Below are positions 1-9,086 of a stretch of DNA of 64,000 nucleotides, one piece after another. Made by a program: the position numbers and the translations under genes. Below the pieces are notes generated by a model that searched no databases, was not told where the DNA came from, and saw nothing but the letters and a program-made list of their open reading frames with translations. Every line of letters starts with the position of its first letter. Positions within the stretch are counted from its first letter, which is position 1. The DNA is from Liberibacter brunswickensis (GTDB taxonomy: Bacteria; Pseudomonadota; Alphaproteobacteria; Rhizobiales; Rhizobiaceae), in assembly GCF_036858155.1 (NCBI RefSeq), contig NZ_JAAEJX010000008.1:1-64000 (forward strand), written 5' to 3'.

Positions 1-1
1 T

Positions 2-205
2 GGAGTTCGTAAATTCTCTGCGACTATTTCAGCAGAAAATGGAGCAACTACTCATGAATTGATGGCCACTTATGGCTGGAAATCAGTAGCACAAGCAGAA
101 AGATATACTCGGGGAGCTGATAGAGTACGTTTAGGAATCAATGCTTCTAAGGTTATTTCTGCTTCAATTAATCCCGAACCCAATAAAACAAGGTGCGGAG
201 AATAA
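2..205 (+). CDS. Tyrosine recombinase / phage-type integrase, C-terminal end (5' part outside window)
   Basis: Only the last 67 codons are inside the window; the frame is open to the left edge and ends at TAA 203-205. The visible part has the box-II pattern of tyrosine recombinases: GVRK with the second catalytic Arg at the edge, then ENGATTHELMATYGW (Trp in place of the third His, as in many phage integrases), then the nucleophile Tyr in AERYTRGADR. The enzyme family cuts and rejoins DNA at att or dif-like sites. The tail after the Tyr is longer than in XerC/XerD, and a separate XerD-like gene lies at 16.2 kb, so this is more likely a phage or island integrase. It may be a full gene or a remnant; the missing half decides this. 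Confidence 0.85.
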   Translation, partial: GVRKFSATISAENGATTHELMATYGWKSVAQAERYTRGADRVRLGINASKVISASINPEPNKTRCGE

Positions 206-284
206 TTGAAAAAAGCCATAATATCAAGGACTTAACGATAAATTAATAATTAAAAGAAATAATTAAAAGTTATTTGTGTTAATC

Positions 285-1013
285 TCATTCTTGTATTTCT
301 TTTAAAACCTCAGCAGCTAGAGAACGCGTCATACCAATACTACGAGATAAAGCTAGATTATCCATTCTATCTACTAACTTTTCTGCAACAACAAAAGATC
401 TTTCCATTCGTTGTACAATATAAGCAGCAAGTCTTTTATCAACAAAAATCTGTCTATCAGCAAACATTTTAACTATTATTTTTTCTAAACAATCATCATC
501 TGGTATACTAATCTTAACTACTGTTGCAGCTTGCAAACGAGAACATAAATCTGGCAAGCATACCTCCCAAGAAACAGGTAGAGTCCGAGCTGTCATCATC
601 AAGCTTGAATCATATTGATATACATTATTGATAATATGAAATAATTGAGTATCATTAAAATCTAAACGATCAACATCCTCTAATAGAACTGGTTTCCTCG
701 TATCTATTAAAATAGAATCCAAGCTTTTATCAATATTATCAAGCCTTGTAGATTCGCTTTTTTCAGACCATATACGAGATAAAAAAGATTTTCCAGAACC
801 ACTAGGACCAACAATAATTACAACAGGAGATGGCCAAAATGGCCAAGAGTCTATTAGACGTATAGCATGTTCAATAGAATTATGCACCAAAAGATCATCA
901 CGATTAATTTCATTATGTCTAGGAAAAGATAAAAATAGTTGCTCTTCCTTGTTATACTTTATCTGATTACCATCTTTCCTCTTATCAGAAATAAATAAAT
1001 TATAGTCATCCAT
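285..1013 (-). CDS. hdaA: HdaA, DnaA-related AAA+ regulator of replication initiation
   Basis: A 242-aa DnaA-type AAA+ protein without the DNA-binding domain IV. A sliding-clamp-binding motif QLFLSF is at residues 25-30, the Walker A GPSGSGKS at 69-76, and a Walker B-like VLLEDVD at 109-115. In alphaproteobacteria HdaA with the DNA-loaded clamp promotes ATP hydrolysis by DnaA and so limits re-initiation. It is transcribed away from purM, a neighbourhood seen in rhizobia, where perM usually lies between the two and ppk follows. Here neither is visible and a recombinase tail lies 80 bp beyond the 3' end. The start codon is the ATG at 1011-1013. Confidence 0.92.
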   Translation of the reverse strand: MDDYNLFISDKRKDGNQIKYNKEEQLFLSFPRHNEINRDDLLVHNSIEHAIRLIDSWPFWPSPVVIIVGPSGSGKSFLSRIWSEKSESTRLDNIDKSLDSILIDTRKPVLLEDVDRLDFNDTQLFHIINNVYQYDSSLMMTARTLPVSWEVCLPDLCSRLQAATVVKISIPDDDCLEKIIVKMFADRQIFVDKRLAAYIVQRMERSFVVAEKLVDRMDNLALSRSIGMTRSLAAEVLKEIQE

Positions 1014-1242
1014 CTTAAATTCACGATCTAGAATTAACCTATAAAAATACTAATTATTTGATAAAAAGATCCTCTACGATATTGCAGAAGAGCAATGGCC
1101 TATATAATAATGCCCATAGAATAAAAGCTTCAACAATAAAAGAATAAAACTGTTATAACATAGTATATTGATAAAACATACCATATAATTTCCCCTAGTA
1201 AGCTCTAAATAATAATAATTTTTAAGATTTAGGAGAATAAAT

Positions 1243-2316
1243 TTGAATCATGAACAAAGGAGCGGGCTTACATATAGAGAGTCCGGCGTCGATATAGAAG
1301 CGGGGAATCTGACTGTTGAACAAATTAAATCAACTTTAAGATCTACAAAACGTGCAGGAACCATTGGAGAAATTGGTGGTTTTGGAGGTTTATTCGATCT
1401 TAAAAAAGCGGGTTTTATAGATCCTATCATGGTATCTTCCAGTGATGGAGTTGGAACTAAAATTAAAATTGCAGCAGAAATGGATAAGAATGACAGCATA
1501 GGAATAGATCTAGTAGCAATGTGTGTCAATGATATATTAACACATGGAGCTGAACCATTATTCTTTCTTGATTACTTAGCAAGCAGCAAACTGAATCCTG
1601 ATCAGGCAACTTGCATTATAAATGGAATAGCAAAAGGATGTCTCAAAGCTGGATGTGCATTAATTGGTGGAGAAACCGCCGAAATGCCAGGGATATATCA
1701 TGGAAAAGATTATGATCTTGCAGGATTTGCCGTAGGAGCAGTAGAAAGAAAACACCTACTCTCTACTGATAACGTGTGTGACGGGGATATAATCTTGGGG
1801 ATACCTTCTTCTGGACTACATTCAAATGGTTTTTCATTAGTACGAAAAATTATTTCATTATCGAAATTATCATGGAAAGACCCTTCTCCCATTTCTTCCG
1901 AACATAGTTTAGGAGAAACGCTTTTGACACCAACGCGTATCTATGTCAATCCTCTATTACAAATCATAAAAAAAACGAGAAAAATAAAATCATTAGCACA
2001 TATTACTGGGGGAGGATTAACAGAAAATATTCCAAGAGCTATTCCATCTCATCTTACTGCTAGCATTGACTTGAATTATATTGAAATTCCTAAAATTATA
2101 TCGTGGTTATCTAAAAAAGCACACATAGATAATGTCGAAATATTACGTACTTTCAATTGTGGAATCGGAATGATTCTTATTATCCACCCAGAAAACAAAG
2201 AACTTATTATAAAAAGCTTTAAAGATAAAAATGAAAATATAATCCATCTTGGAGAAGTGATACCGCGCAATAACAAAAGATCTCCTATTCTCTACAAAGG
2301 ATCACTATCGCTATGA
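1243..2316 (+). CDS. purM: Phosphoribosylformylglycinamidine cyclo-ligase (AIR synthetase)
   Basis: This 357-aa enzyme makes 5-aminoimidazole ribotide from FGAM with ATP, in de novo purine synthesis in the cytosol. The family signature SSDGVGTKIKIA is at residues 65-76, followed by the D-x-VAMCVNDILTHGAEPLFFLDY region and GGETAEMPG, both typical of PurM. Length is normal. I take the TTG at 1243 as the start because AGGAG lies 8 nt upstream (1231-1235) and no ATG precedes the conserved N-terminus. Its stop overlaps the purN start by 4 bp (ATGA), so the two are translationally coupled. Confidence 0.96.
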   Translation: MNHEQRSGLTYRESGVDIEAGNLTVEQIKSTLRSTKRAGTIGEIGGFGGLFDLKKAGFIDPIMVSSSDGVGTKIKIAAEMDKNDSIGIDLVAMCVNDILTHGAEPLFFLDYLASSKLNPDQATCIINGIAKGCLKAGCALIGGETAEMPGIYHGKDYDLAGFAVGAVERKHLLSTDNVCDGDIILGIPSSGLHSNGFSLVRKIISLSKLSWKDPSPISSEHSLGETLLTPTRIYVNPLLQIIKKTRKIKSLAHITGGGLTENIPRAIPSHLTASIDLNYIEIPKIISWLSKKAHIDNVEILRTFNCGIGMILIIHPENKELIIKSFKDKNENIIHLGEVIPRNNKRSPILYKGSLSL

Positions 2317-2933
2317 TTCGTAAGAATATCGTGATATTCATATCTGGAGAAGGTACAAATATGTTGTCTATTATTAAAGCGGCAAAGAAAAGTAATTATC
2401 CTGCTAAAATTATAGGAGTTGTTTCTGATAATCCTAGGGCAAATGGTCTTGTAAAGGCACAAAAAGAGAAAATACCTACTTATTCAATTCCTTATGAAGA
2501 TTATCTTTCTAAGACAGAACATGAAAAAATAATTTTATCACACTTATCCTCTATAAAACCAGACTTAATATGCCTTGCAGGATATATGCGTCTCTTAAGC
2601 GAAAATTTCGTAGAATCATATAAAAATCAAATTATTAACATCCATCCGTCTTTACTTCCACTTTTCCCAGGGCTACATACGCACCGTAGAGTCTTGAAAA
2701 AAGGGCTAAAAATAACTGGATGCACTGTTCACATAGTTACTAAAAAAATGGATGAAGGCTTAATTATTGCTCAGGCAGCTGTACCTATATTATCAAATGA
2801 TACGGAAGAAAGCCTTTCCCAAAAAGTTTTATCAGCTGAACACATATTATATCCTCTAGCAATTGAATATATGATTACAGGAAAAAAATTTAAATACAAT
2901 AACCATAATTATCAAATAATTGGAATAGGATAA
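2313..2933 (+). CDS. purN: Phosphoribosylglycinamide formyltransferase (GAR transformylase)
   Basis: A 206-aa folate-dependent enzyme that transfers a formyl group from 10-formyl-THF to GAR. The catalytic triad is readable and keeps E. coli spacing: N109 and H111 in NIHPSLLPLFPG, and D147 in KKMDEGLIIAQ. The usual G-S-G-S-N of the phosphate loop reads GEGTN. It overlaps purM by 4 bp, so purMN form one operon; purA for the AMP branch is at 50.4 kb in this window. Confidence 0.96.
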   Translation: MIRKNIVIFISGEGTNMLSIIKAAKKSNYPAKIIGVVSDNPRANGLVKAQKEKIPTYSIPYEDYLSKTEHEKIILSHLSSIKPDLICLAGYMRLLSENFVESYKNQIINIHPSLLPLFPGLHTHRRVLKKGLKITGCTVHIVTKKMDEGLIIAQAAVPILSNDTEESLSQKVLSAEHILYPLAIEYMITGKKFKYNNHNYQIIGIG

Positions 2934-3141
2934 ATGAATAATATAAGAATAAATTTATTTTTAATTCACTATATTTAAATAAGCAAAAATATTTATAAAA
3001 AAGAATGGTGTTCAAGAAGTAAAACATAGTTCTTTTATATTATTGGCAAAAATTTATATGCATCGAAAGTATCATTTTTTCTTGATATTATTTCCTAAAA
3101 ATATAATTAATATGAGTATCCCAATATATAGAAAATATTAA

Positions 3142-3690
3142 TTAGCAATCTTTACAAACCACCTCATCACCTAAACGCTGCCGATAATAAAAAACTTTAT
3201 CAAAAACAATATTATCCAAATTCTTTGGCAAGATTATTGAAAGAATAATCGGATGATATGTCATAGAAACTTCAGCACGTACTATAAAAGTAGAATAATC
3301 CTTTATAGAATAGGGAATATCAAGATTTTGTTTATTATTGACTGTACCAGAAGACCAATGCCACTTTTCAAGAGATTTTTTATTTTTATCAATCCAATAG
3401 CCACTTATATTAATAGAACAATCGTTATTTACATATGGATACATAGTAGCATCTGAAAACTTTTTAAAACCTTGAAAATATTGTTTACTAACTAAAGTCT
3501 CTTGAGCAACTATATCTCCTATATAACTAGAAACACGAGTTAAACGCTTAGAGAAAGTGTATAACATAGTTATCTCGAACACTGAAAGATAAATTAGTAA
3601 TAACACAGGAAAAATAAACGCCATTTCTATTGCAGCGACACCATCTACCATAGAAAAAAAACGAAGGATATAATTTTCAATACGTTTCAT
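3142..3690 (-). CDS. TadE/TadG-like pseudopilin
   Basis: A 182-aa protein with the TadE-like N-terminal motif: a short basic leader, then DGVAAIEMAFIFPVLLLIY (about residues 16-34), which holds the prepilin-like Glu and one membrane helix. The rest is periplasmic and poor in known motifs, with two Cys near the C-terminus (VVCKDC). TadE/F/G are minor pseudopilins of the Tad/Flp tight-adherence pilus, processed by a prepilin peptidase and acting in the envelope. The start has AAAGAGAA upstream. A second TadE-like gene follows the same pattern just upstream on this strand; the Tad ATPase, secretin and major pilin are not in this window. Confidence 0.78.
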   Translation of the reverse strand: MKRIENYILRFFSMVDGVAAIEMAFIFPVLLLIYLSVFEITMLYTFSKRLTRVSSYIGDIVAQETLVSKQYFQGFKKFSDATMYPYVNNDCSINISGYWIDKNKKSLEKWHWSSGTVNNKQNLDIPYSIKDYSTFIVRAEVSMTYHPIILSIILPKNLDNIVFDKVFYYRQRLGDEVVCKDC

Positions 3691-3809
3691 TATGTATTCT
3701 CTTTGCCAATAATTAATTATTATTTGAAAATTACTTAAGTAAGACAGTTTAAAAATATGGCTTATATAAACCTTATAAAAATTAGGAAATTCCTACATAT
3801 CATCATATA

Positions 3810-4388
3810 TTAAAAAGGCTCATTTTTAAATACTACAATCGATGTAATTAAAAAATCTGGGCTTTTCCCTGGATGCTTGACAGTAGACATATACCTACGA
3901 ATAAAATCCGTAAATAATGGCCAGTGATAATATGCTCTCAATACGTTATAAGTCGAAGGACCACCAGGGTTAAAATCAAATTTGCTATCATCTATTTCAG
4001 AACTATAGTCATTTATATTTTTGCGAGGTATATTCGTGGAGATATCATTCAACGATTTAATTTTAATAACATCTATATACAAATCATAAGGCGATAATAT
4101 TTCTTTGTTCGAACAATTAAATAAAACCTTCAGGTGACTACAAAAGACCTTTCGAAATTCCGTAAGAGATTTAGTGTTGCTTTGGTTTATTTCTCCCGTA
4201 CGAATTTTACGAGATATTTCGTATGTCGCATTTTCAAAAATTTGTCCAGCAGTAAAAGATAAAGAAATTTCCAATATAGCAAAAACCAACATAAAATAAG
4301 GCATAGATAAAATTGCAAATTCAATAGCTACCGCACCTTCGCGTTTTAATATTGAAAGCCTCATACCTTGTAATAATTTTATTCTCAT
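3810..4388 (-). CDS. TadE/TadG-like pseudopilin
   Basis: About 192 aa from the ATG at 4386-4388. A longer reading from 4478 adds a 30-residue stretch that looks like translated AT-rich spacer, so I reject it; the ribosome site before 4388 (GGAT) is weak. The protein begins with a basic leader ending in LKREG, followed by AVAIEFAILSMPYFMLVFAI, the TadE motif with its Glu and membrane helix. It probably forms an operon with the TadE-like gene 119 bp downstream. The role is inferred from the family only: a minor Tad pilus component in the envelope. Confidence 0.75.
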   Translation of the reverse strand: MRIKLLQGMRLSILKREGAVAIEFAILSMPYFMLVFAILEISLSFTAGQIFENATYEISRKIRTGEINQSNTKSLTEFRKVFCSHLKVLFNCSNKEILSPYDLYIDVIKIKSLNDISTNIPRKNINDYSSEIDDSKFDFNPGGPSTYNVLRAYYHWPLFTDFIRRYMSTVKHPGKSPDFLITSIVVFKNEPF

Positions 4389-4656
4389 AATAGATCCGCA
4401 ATTAAAATTATAAAAATTATCAACTATATAATACTCGTAATTACATACGAATAAGCAATTATTGCCAAATAATAACATAAAAAACTAAACATCTTATAAA
4501 AATACAATTTATTATTCTTATAAAAATAATTTAATAACTTTAAAAAATTATCTTTAATAAGATATAATATAAATGAAGCGACTAATACGGTTGTAAGCTC
4601 TATATAGAATGAGATAATTTGAACTAAAACATCCACTCATCTACAAGGCTTTTCTG

Positions 4657-6039
4657 ATGAACCCAACAATAAAACTATATAACACCTTAGAACGAAAAAC
4701 AATGCAATTTCAAGCTATAGAACCTTCGAACATTAGAATGTATGTTTGTGGCCCAACAGTATATGATTTTGCTCATATTGGCAATGCTAGGCCAATGATC
4801 GTATTTGACGTTCTTTATCGTCTTTTGCAGTACTGTTATGGAGAAAAATGTGTAACTTATGTCCGTAATATTACTGATATTGATGATAAAATAATTGAAC
4901 GAGCACGTATAGAATATCCATCTGTATCTATAAACAATGCTATAAGTATAATAACAGAAAAAAATACAAAACAATTTATCAAGGATACAATGCGTCTATC
5001 ATGCCTTTCACCTACACATCAACCACGTGCTACTGACCATATTCCTCAAATGATAAGCTTAATTCAATCGATAATATCAAATGGTAACGCATATGAATCA
5101 AAGAATGAAATTTTATTTGACACAAATTCTATACCAAATTACGGATCTTTTTCCAGACGTATAATAGATGATCAAAGAATAGGAATGCGTGTTTCCAAAA
5201 AATCCCATAAAAAACATCCTTCAGATTTTGTTCTTTGGAAAAAATCTACTTCATCAGAACCAGGATGGGAATCTCCTTGGGGTAAGGGTAGACCAGGATG
5301 GCATATAGAATGTTCGGCAATGTCTTCCCATTATCTCGGGAAAGTATTTGATATCCACGGAGGTGGACTTGATTTAATTTTCCCACATCACGAAAACGAA
5401 ATAGCACAATCTTGTTGTGCTTATAAATTAGAAAAAACAGCTAATTTCTGGATTCATAACGGTTTTCTCAATTTAGAAGGACATAAAATGTCCAAATCAA
5501 ATGGGAACTTTATTACAATAAACGAACTTCTTGAAACTAAAAAATTTGGAGGACGATCTTGGCCTGCTCCAGTCATACGACTTGCTATACTCATGACTCA
5601 TTATAGAGAACCAATTGATTTTACTGTTCAACGCCTAATAGAAGCAGAAAAGTTATTGTCTAAGTGGCCTAGAAGCAAATCACCTAAAGGTAAAATTGAT
5701 TCTTCAGTTATTTCTGCATTGTTTAATGATCTTAATACTGTATCAGCAATACAAGAGATTCACAAACTAGCACGAGAAAGTACAAGAAACCATGATTTAA
5801 TACCTGTATTCAATGCCAGCACCCATATTTTGGGAATCGAAGTTTTCGAAGAACCTCTTAATAAGAATTTATCAATAGCAATTGAAGAATTAATACAAAA
5901 ACGTATTGCTCTTTTAAATATAAAAAATTTTTCTTCTGCAGATTATATCAGAAAACAACTAGAATATAAAGGTTTTATAATAGAAGACTACAAAGAACCC
6001 ACAACTGGAAAACGTATGACTAGGTGGAAACGTAAATAA
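4657..6039 (+). CDS. cysS: Cysteinyl-tRNA synthetase
   Basis: A 460-aa class I synthetase that charges tRNA-Cys. The HIGH box reads HIGN at 40-43 and the KMSKS box is at 277-281. The zinc ligands of the family are all present with E. coli spacing: C31, C219, H244 and E248. The length is normal for a bacterial CysS. An AAGG at 4645-4648 precedes the ATG. It is divergent from the TadE-like pair. Confidence 0.97.
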   Translation: MNPTIKLYNTLERKTMQFQAIEPSNIRMYVCGPTVYDFAHIGNARPMIVFDVLYRLLQYCYGEKCVTYVRNITDIDDKIIERARIEYPSVSINNAISIITEKNTKQFIKDTMRLSCLSPTHQPRATDHIPQMISLIQSIISNGNAYESKNEILFDTNSIPNYGSFSRRIIDDQRIGMRVSKKSHKKHPSDFVLWKKSTSSEPGWESPWGKGRPGWHIECSAMSSHYLGKVFDIHGGGLDLIFPHHENEIAQSCCAYKLEKTANFWIHNGFLNLEGHKMSKSNGNFITINELLETKKFGGRSWPAPVIRLAILMTHYREPIDFTVQRLIEAEKLLSKWPRSKSPKGKIDSSVISALFNDLNTVSAIQEIHKLARESTRNHDLIPVFNASTHILGIEVFEEPLNKNLSIAIEELIQKRIALLNIKNFSSADYIRKQLEYKGFIIEDYKEPTTGKRMTRWKRK

Positions 6040-6165
6040 TGTTATTAAATTAATAATATTGATTGAGTATAATCGTTTAAGACACTAAATAAATATCATT
6101 ATTTTTTTAATATAAATTTAATTGTTATGTAAATGGTTTAAAGTCTTGGTTAATAAAGGAAAAAT

Positions 6166-7119
6166 ATGGCACAAGAAACAATTCAAAAAGATACTTCTAC
6201 AAATTGTAATCATAAAAGCAATATACAAATATCTATGACAGGCACTTTACTTGTATTTTGTTCATACGTTATTTGGGGATTGTCACCTCTATATACTCAG
6301 TTCTTAGAACACTTAGCTATCACTGAAGTGATTCCTCATCGTGTAATATGGTCTTTGCCGGGAGCTTTTTTTGCATTTTCTTATTTTGGTGGTGGATTAC
6401 CTGTATTGAGAAATACCTTTCAAAACAAGAGACATATTACAATGCTTTTAATAAGTGCAACCCTTCTCGCTGCTCACTGGGGATGCTTTGTATATGCTCT
6501 CTTATCAGGACAAATTCTTCTAACATCTTTTAGCTTCTTTGTTTCTCCAGTTATTACGACACTTTTAGGAGTAATATTTTTAAAAGAGCGGTTAAATTAT
6601 CTACAAATGATTGCAGCAGCACTTATTATTTTATCTTTAATAATAATGACATATTACAATGGAATACCATTTTTATCTTTGTCTATAGCTGTTACTTGGA
6701 GTTCTTACTGCTTTGCACGTAAAACAATTCCTGTAAATTCTAGTCAGGGATTCTTTGTAGAAATGTTCGTTCTAGCTGTTCCATCATTATCATATGTTTT
6801 GTGGAATATCTCTTCAGGAGAAGATCATTTTTTTCTACAGACTACGTCCGACACATTGTTATTGATAGGATACGGACTTATTAATTCATTTGTTTTCTGT
6901 ATATTTGCGTATGGCATTCAAAGATCTCGTATAACAACTGTGGGAGTTATGGAATATATTTCACCACTTTTTGTGGCTTTCATTAGTGTTTTTGTATTAA
7001 GACAACCTATTGATACAGTACGCATTGTTGTTTTAATTATAGCTATTCTAGCTATTGTAATTTATTTGACATCAAACGTTATAGATGAAAAACAAAAAAA
7101 TAAAATAATATCAAACTGA
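6166..7119 (+). CDS. rarD: RarD-type EamA family permease
   Basis: A 317-aa inner-membrane protein with about ten hydrophobic segments arranged as two EamA repeats. The N-terminal half carries GTLLVFCSYVIWGLSPLY and the HRVIWSLP motif typical of RarD (chloramphenicol-sensitivity protein family). The substrate of RarD proteins is not settled; DMT-family members move metabolites and drugs. An AAGGAAAA ribosome site precedes the ATG. Its stop is 2 bp before the following ABC exporter, so the two are likely co-transcribed and coupled. Confidence 0.88.
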   Translation: MAQETIQKDTSTNCNHKSNIQISMTGTLLVFCSYVIWGLSPLYTQFLEHLAITEVIPHRVIWSLPGAFFAFSYFGGGLPVLRNTFQNKRHITMLLISATLLAAHWGCFVYALLSGQILLTSFSFFVSPVITTLLGVIFLKERLNYLQMIAAALIILSLIIMTYYNGIPFLSLSIAVTWSSYCFARKTIPVNSSQGFFVEMFVLAVPSLSYVLWNISSGEDHFFLQTTSDTLLLIGYGLINSFVFCIFAYGIQRSRITTVGVMEYISPLFVAFISVFVLRQPIDTVRIVVLIIAILAIVIYLTSNVIDEKQKNKIISN

Positions 7120-7121
7120 TT

Positions 7122-8927
7122 ATGAAGATCTTTCAAAAAATGGCTTTTAATAATTTTACTTTACCAAGAATCATAAAAAAAATTTGGCCATATATATGGC
7201 CTGATAACCAATTAGATCTGAAAATTAGGATTATAGGAGCGATGCTTTTTCTTATAGCATCTAAGTTTATAACGCTCGGAATTCCTTTCTTTTTTAAATG
7301 GGTTACAGATAATTTACTTGAACAATCTTTGTCTAATAAGACAGCATCTTATATCTCGATAACAACATTTATTTTAATAATATCATACGGCACAATGCGT
7401 ATTGTAAGTCTAGTATTAAACCAGATTCGTGATTATCTATTTGTAGAAGTAGGTCAAGGAGCTACATGTACTTTATATCATCAAGTAGTGTCACACGCTT
7501 ATAAACTATCACAACGTTTTCACATTGATTATAAAATTGGCAGATTATCTTCTGCAATAAGCAATGGTACAAAAGCCATAGAAACAATCATTCGCATTAT
7601 AGTAATTCATTTTATACCAACAGTTTTAGAATTTTTGATTTCCATATCTTTCATATGGAATATCTATGGTATTACTTATGTTAATGTCATAGCTATTACA
7701 GTGGTTTTTTATGTTTGTTTTACTATAATAGCTAGCAATTGGCGTGTAGGTCTTTTTAAAAAGATGAACCAATTACTGCATTCATGCCATGCTACAGTAT
7801 TTGATTCTCTTATTAATTTTGAAACGGTAAAATATTTCAATTCTGAAAAAATAGAAATCAAAAGGTTTGAAAAAAATATATCGGAATACAAAAAAGCTGC
7901 AATTTCTATATCAAATTCTTTAGGATGGTTAAATTTCGGACAGGGAATGATTTTTAGTATAGGAATGGTCATAATAATGATTATGTCTTCTCGTGCGGTT
8001 TATGCAGGAAAACAAACAATTGGAGATTTTGTTTTTATCAATGCATTACTAACTCAACTATCTATTCCACTAAATATCTTAGGTACAATATACCGTGATT
8101 CTCGTCAGAGTTTTATAGAAATAGAAGAACTTTTCAATATTCTAAATGAAAAAATAGAAATAGAAGATGATATAAATTCAAAAGATCTAGAAATAAAAAA
8201 TTCTCATATAACTTTCAATAATGTTTTTTTCTCATATAATCCTAATACTTGCATTTTTGAAGGAATATCTTTTGAAATTTTACATGGTAAAAAAACAGCA
8301 TTAGTTGGTAAATCTGGAGTAGGGAAATCAACTATTTCCAAGCTTATCTATAGATTATATGATATACAAGATGGTTGTATTACAATTGATGGTCAAGATA
8401 TCAAGACTGTCACACAAGAATCTTTGCATCGAAGCATTGGTATCATTCCACAAAACACCATCCTTTTTAATGATACTTTACGGTATAATATTCTATATGG
8501 AAACCCAAATGCATCTGAACAGGATTTGTATAAAGCCGTTGAGATTGCACAACTAAAATCATTTATCATGAATTTACCAAATGGATATGATACTATAGTT
8601 GGAGAACGAGGATTAAAACTATCTGGAGGAGAAAAACAAAGAGTATCAATAGCTCGTGCCATTCTAAAGAATCCCCCAATAATGATTTTTGACGAAGCAA
8701 CCTCATCTCTTGATGTCATTACAGAACAAAATATTCAAAAATCATTGAACACTATTTCAGAAAATCGAACTACTTTGGTTATAGCTCATAGATTATATAC
8801 TATTTCAGATGCTGATAATATTATTGTATTGGATAAAGGAAAAATCGTAGAACATGGATCTCATGAAGATCTGATATCACTAGGTGGTATCTATGCTAAT
8901 ATGTGGGAAGAACAAAAAAAGATTTGA
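7122..8927 (+). CDS. Atm1/HMT1-type ABC exporter (permease and ATPase in one chain)
   Basis: A 601-aa half-transporter: an N-terminal six-helix domain (to about residue 320), then an ATPase domain with Walker A GKSGVGKST, Q-loop GIIPQNTILFND, signature LSGGEKQR, Walker B IMIFDEATSSLD and the H-loop IAHRL. The QNTILFND stretch and the helix pattern match the ABCB7/Atm1/HMT1 group, which exports glutathione-linked sulfur or metal compounds and supports Fe-S cluster and heavy-metal homeostasis. It works as a homodimer in the inner membrane. It follows rarD by 2 bp. The exact substrate cannot be read from sequence. Confidence 0.88.
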   Translation: MKIFQKMAFNNFTLPRIIKKIWPYIWPDNQLDLKIRIIGAMLFLIASKFITLGIPFFFKWVTDNLLEQSLSNKTASYISITTFILIISYGTMRIVSLVLNQIRDYLFVEVGQGATCTLYHQVVSHAYKLSQRFHIDYKIGRLSSAISNGTKAIETIIRIIVIHFIPTVLEFLISISFIWNIYGITYVNVIAITVVFYVCFTIIASNWRVGLFKKMNQLLHSCHATVFDSLINFETVKYFNSEKIEIKRFEKNISEYKKAAISISNSLGWLNFGQGMIFSIGMVIIMIMSSRAVYAGKQTIGDFVFINALLTQLSIPLNILGTIYRDSRQSFIEIEELFNILNEKIEIEDDINSKDLEIKNSHITFNNVFFSYNPNTCIFEGISFEILHGKKTALVGKSGVGKSTISKLIYRLYDIQDGCITIDGQDIKTVTQESLHRSIGIIPQNTILFNDTLRYNILYGNPNASEQDLYKAVEIAQLKSFIMNLPNGYDTIVGERGLKLSGGEKQRVSIARAILKNPPIMIFDEATSSLDVITEQNIQKSLNTISENRTTLVIAHRLYTISDADNIIVLDKGKIVEHGSHEDLISLGGIYANMWEEQKKI

Positions 8928-8939
8928 TTCAATAAAATA

Positions 8940-9007
8940 AATGTAAATATTTTGTATATAAGCATCATACAAGAAATTTATTCATTCTATAATTAAATAT
9001 TTACATT
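8940..9007. repeat. 13-bp perfect inverted repeat between the ABC exporter and psd
   Basis: Arms AATGTAAATATTT (8940-8952) and AAATATTTACATT (8995-9007) are exact reverse complements separated by 42 nt. There is no T-run behind either arm, so it is not a clear terminator. It could stabilise the 3' end of the rarD-ABC transcript or be a chance result of AT-rich DNA. Confidence 0.5.
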
Positions 9008-9086
9008 GTTTGTGTATTCTGATAGAAAATCTCTCTAAATACTAAATATTTTTAGATATATAAATATTAAAGGAGCAATTCTATCT

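Noticed and set aside
4424..4636. 70-aa hydrophobic frame between cysS and the TadE-like genes
   Set aside because: Its Phe/Ile/Leu/Tyr content is what AT-rich DNA gives by chance, there is no ribosome site, and it overlaps the upstream part of the neighbouring gene.
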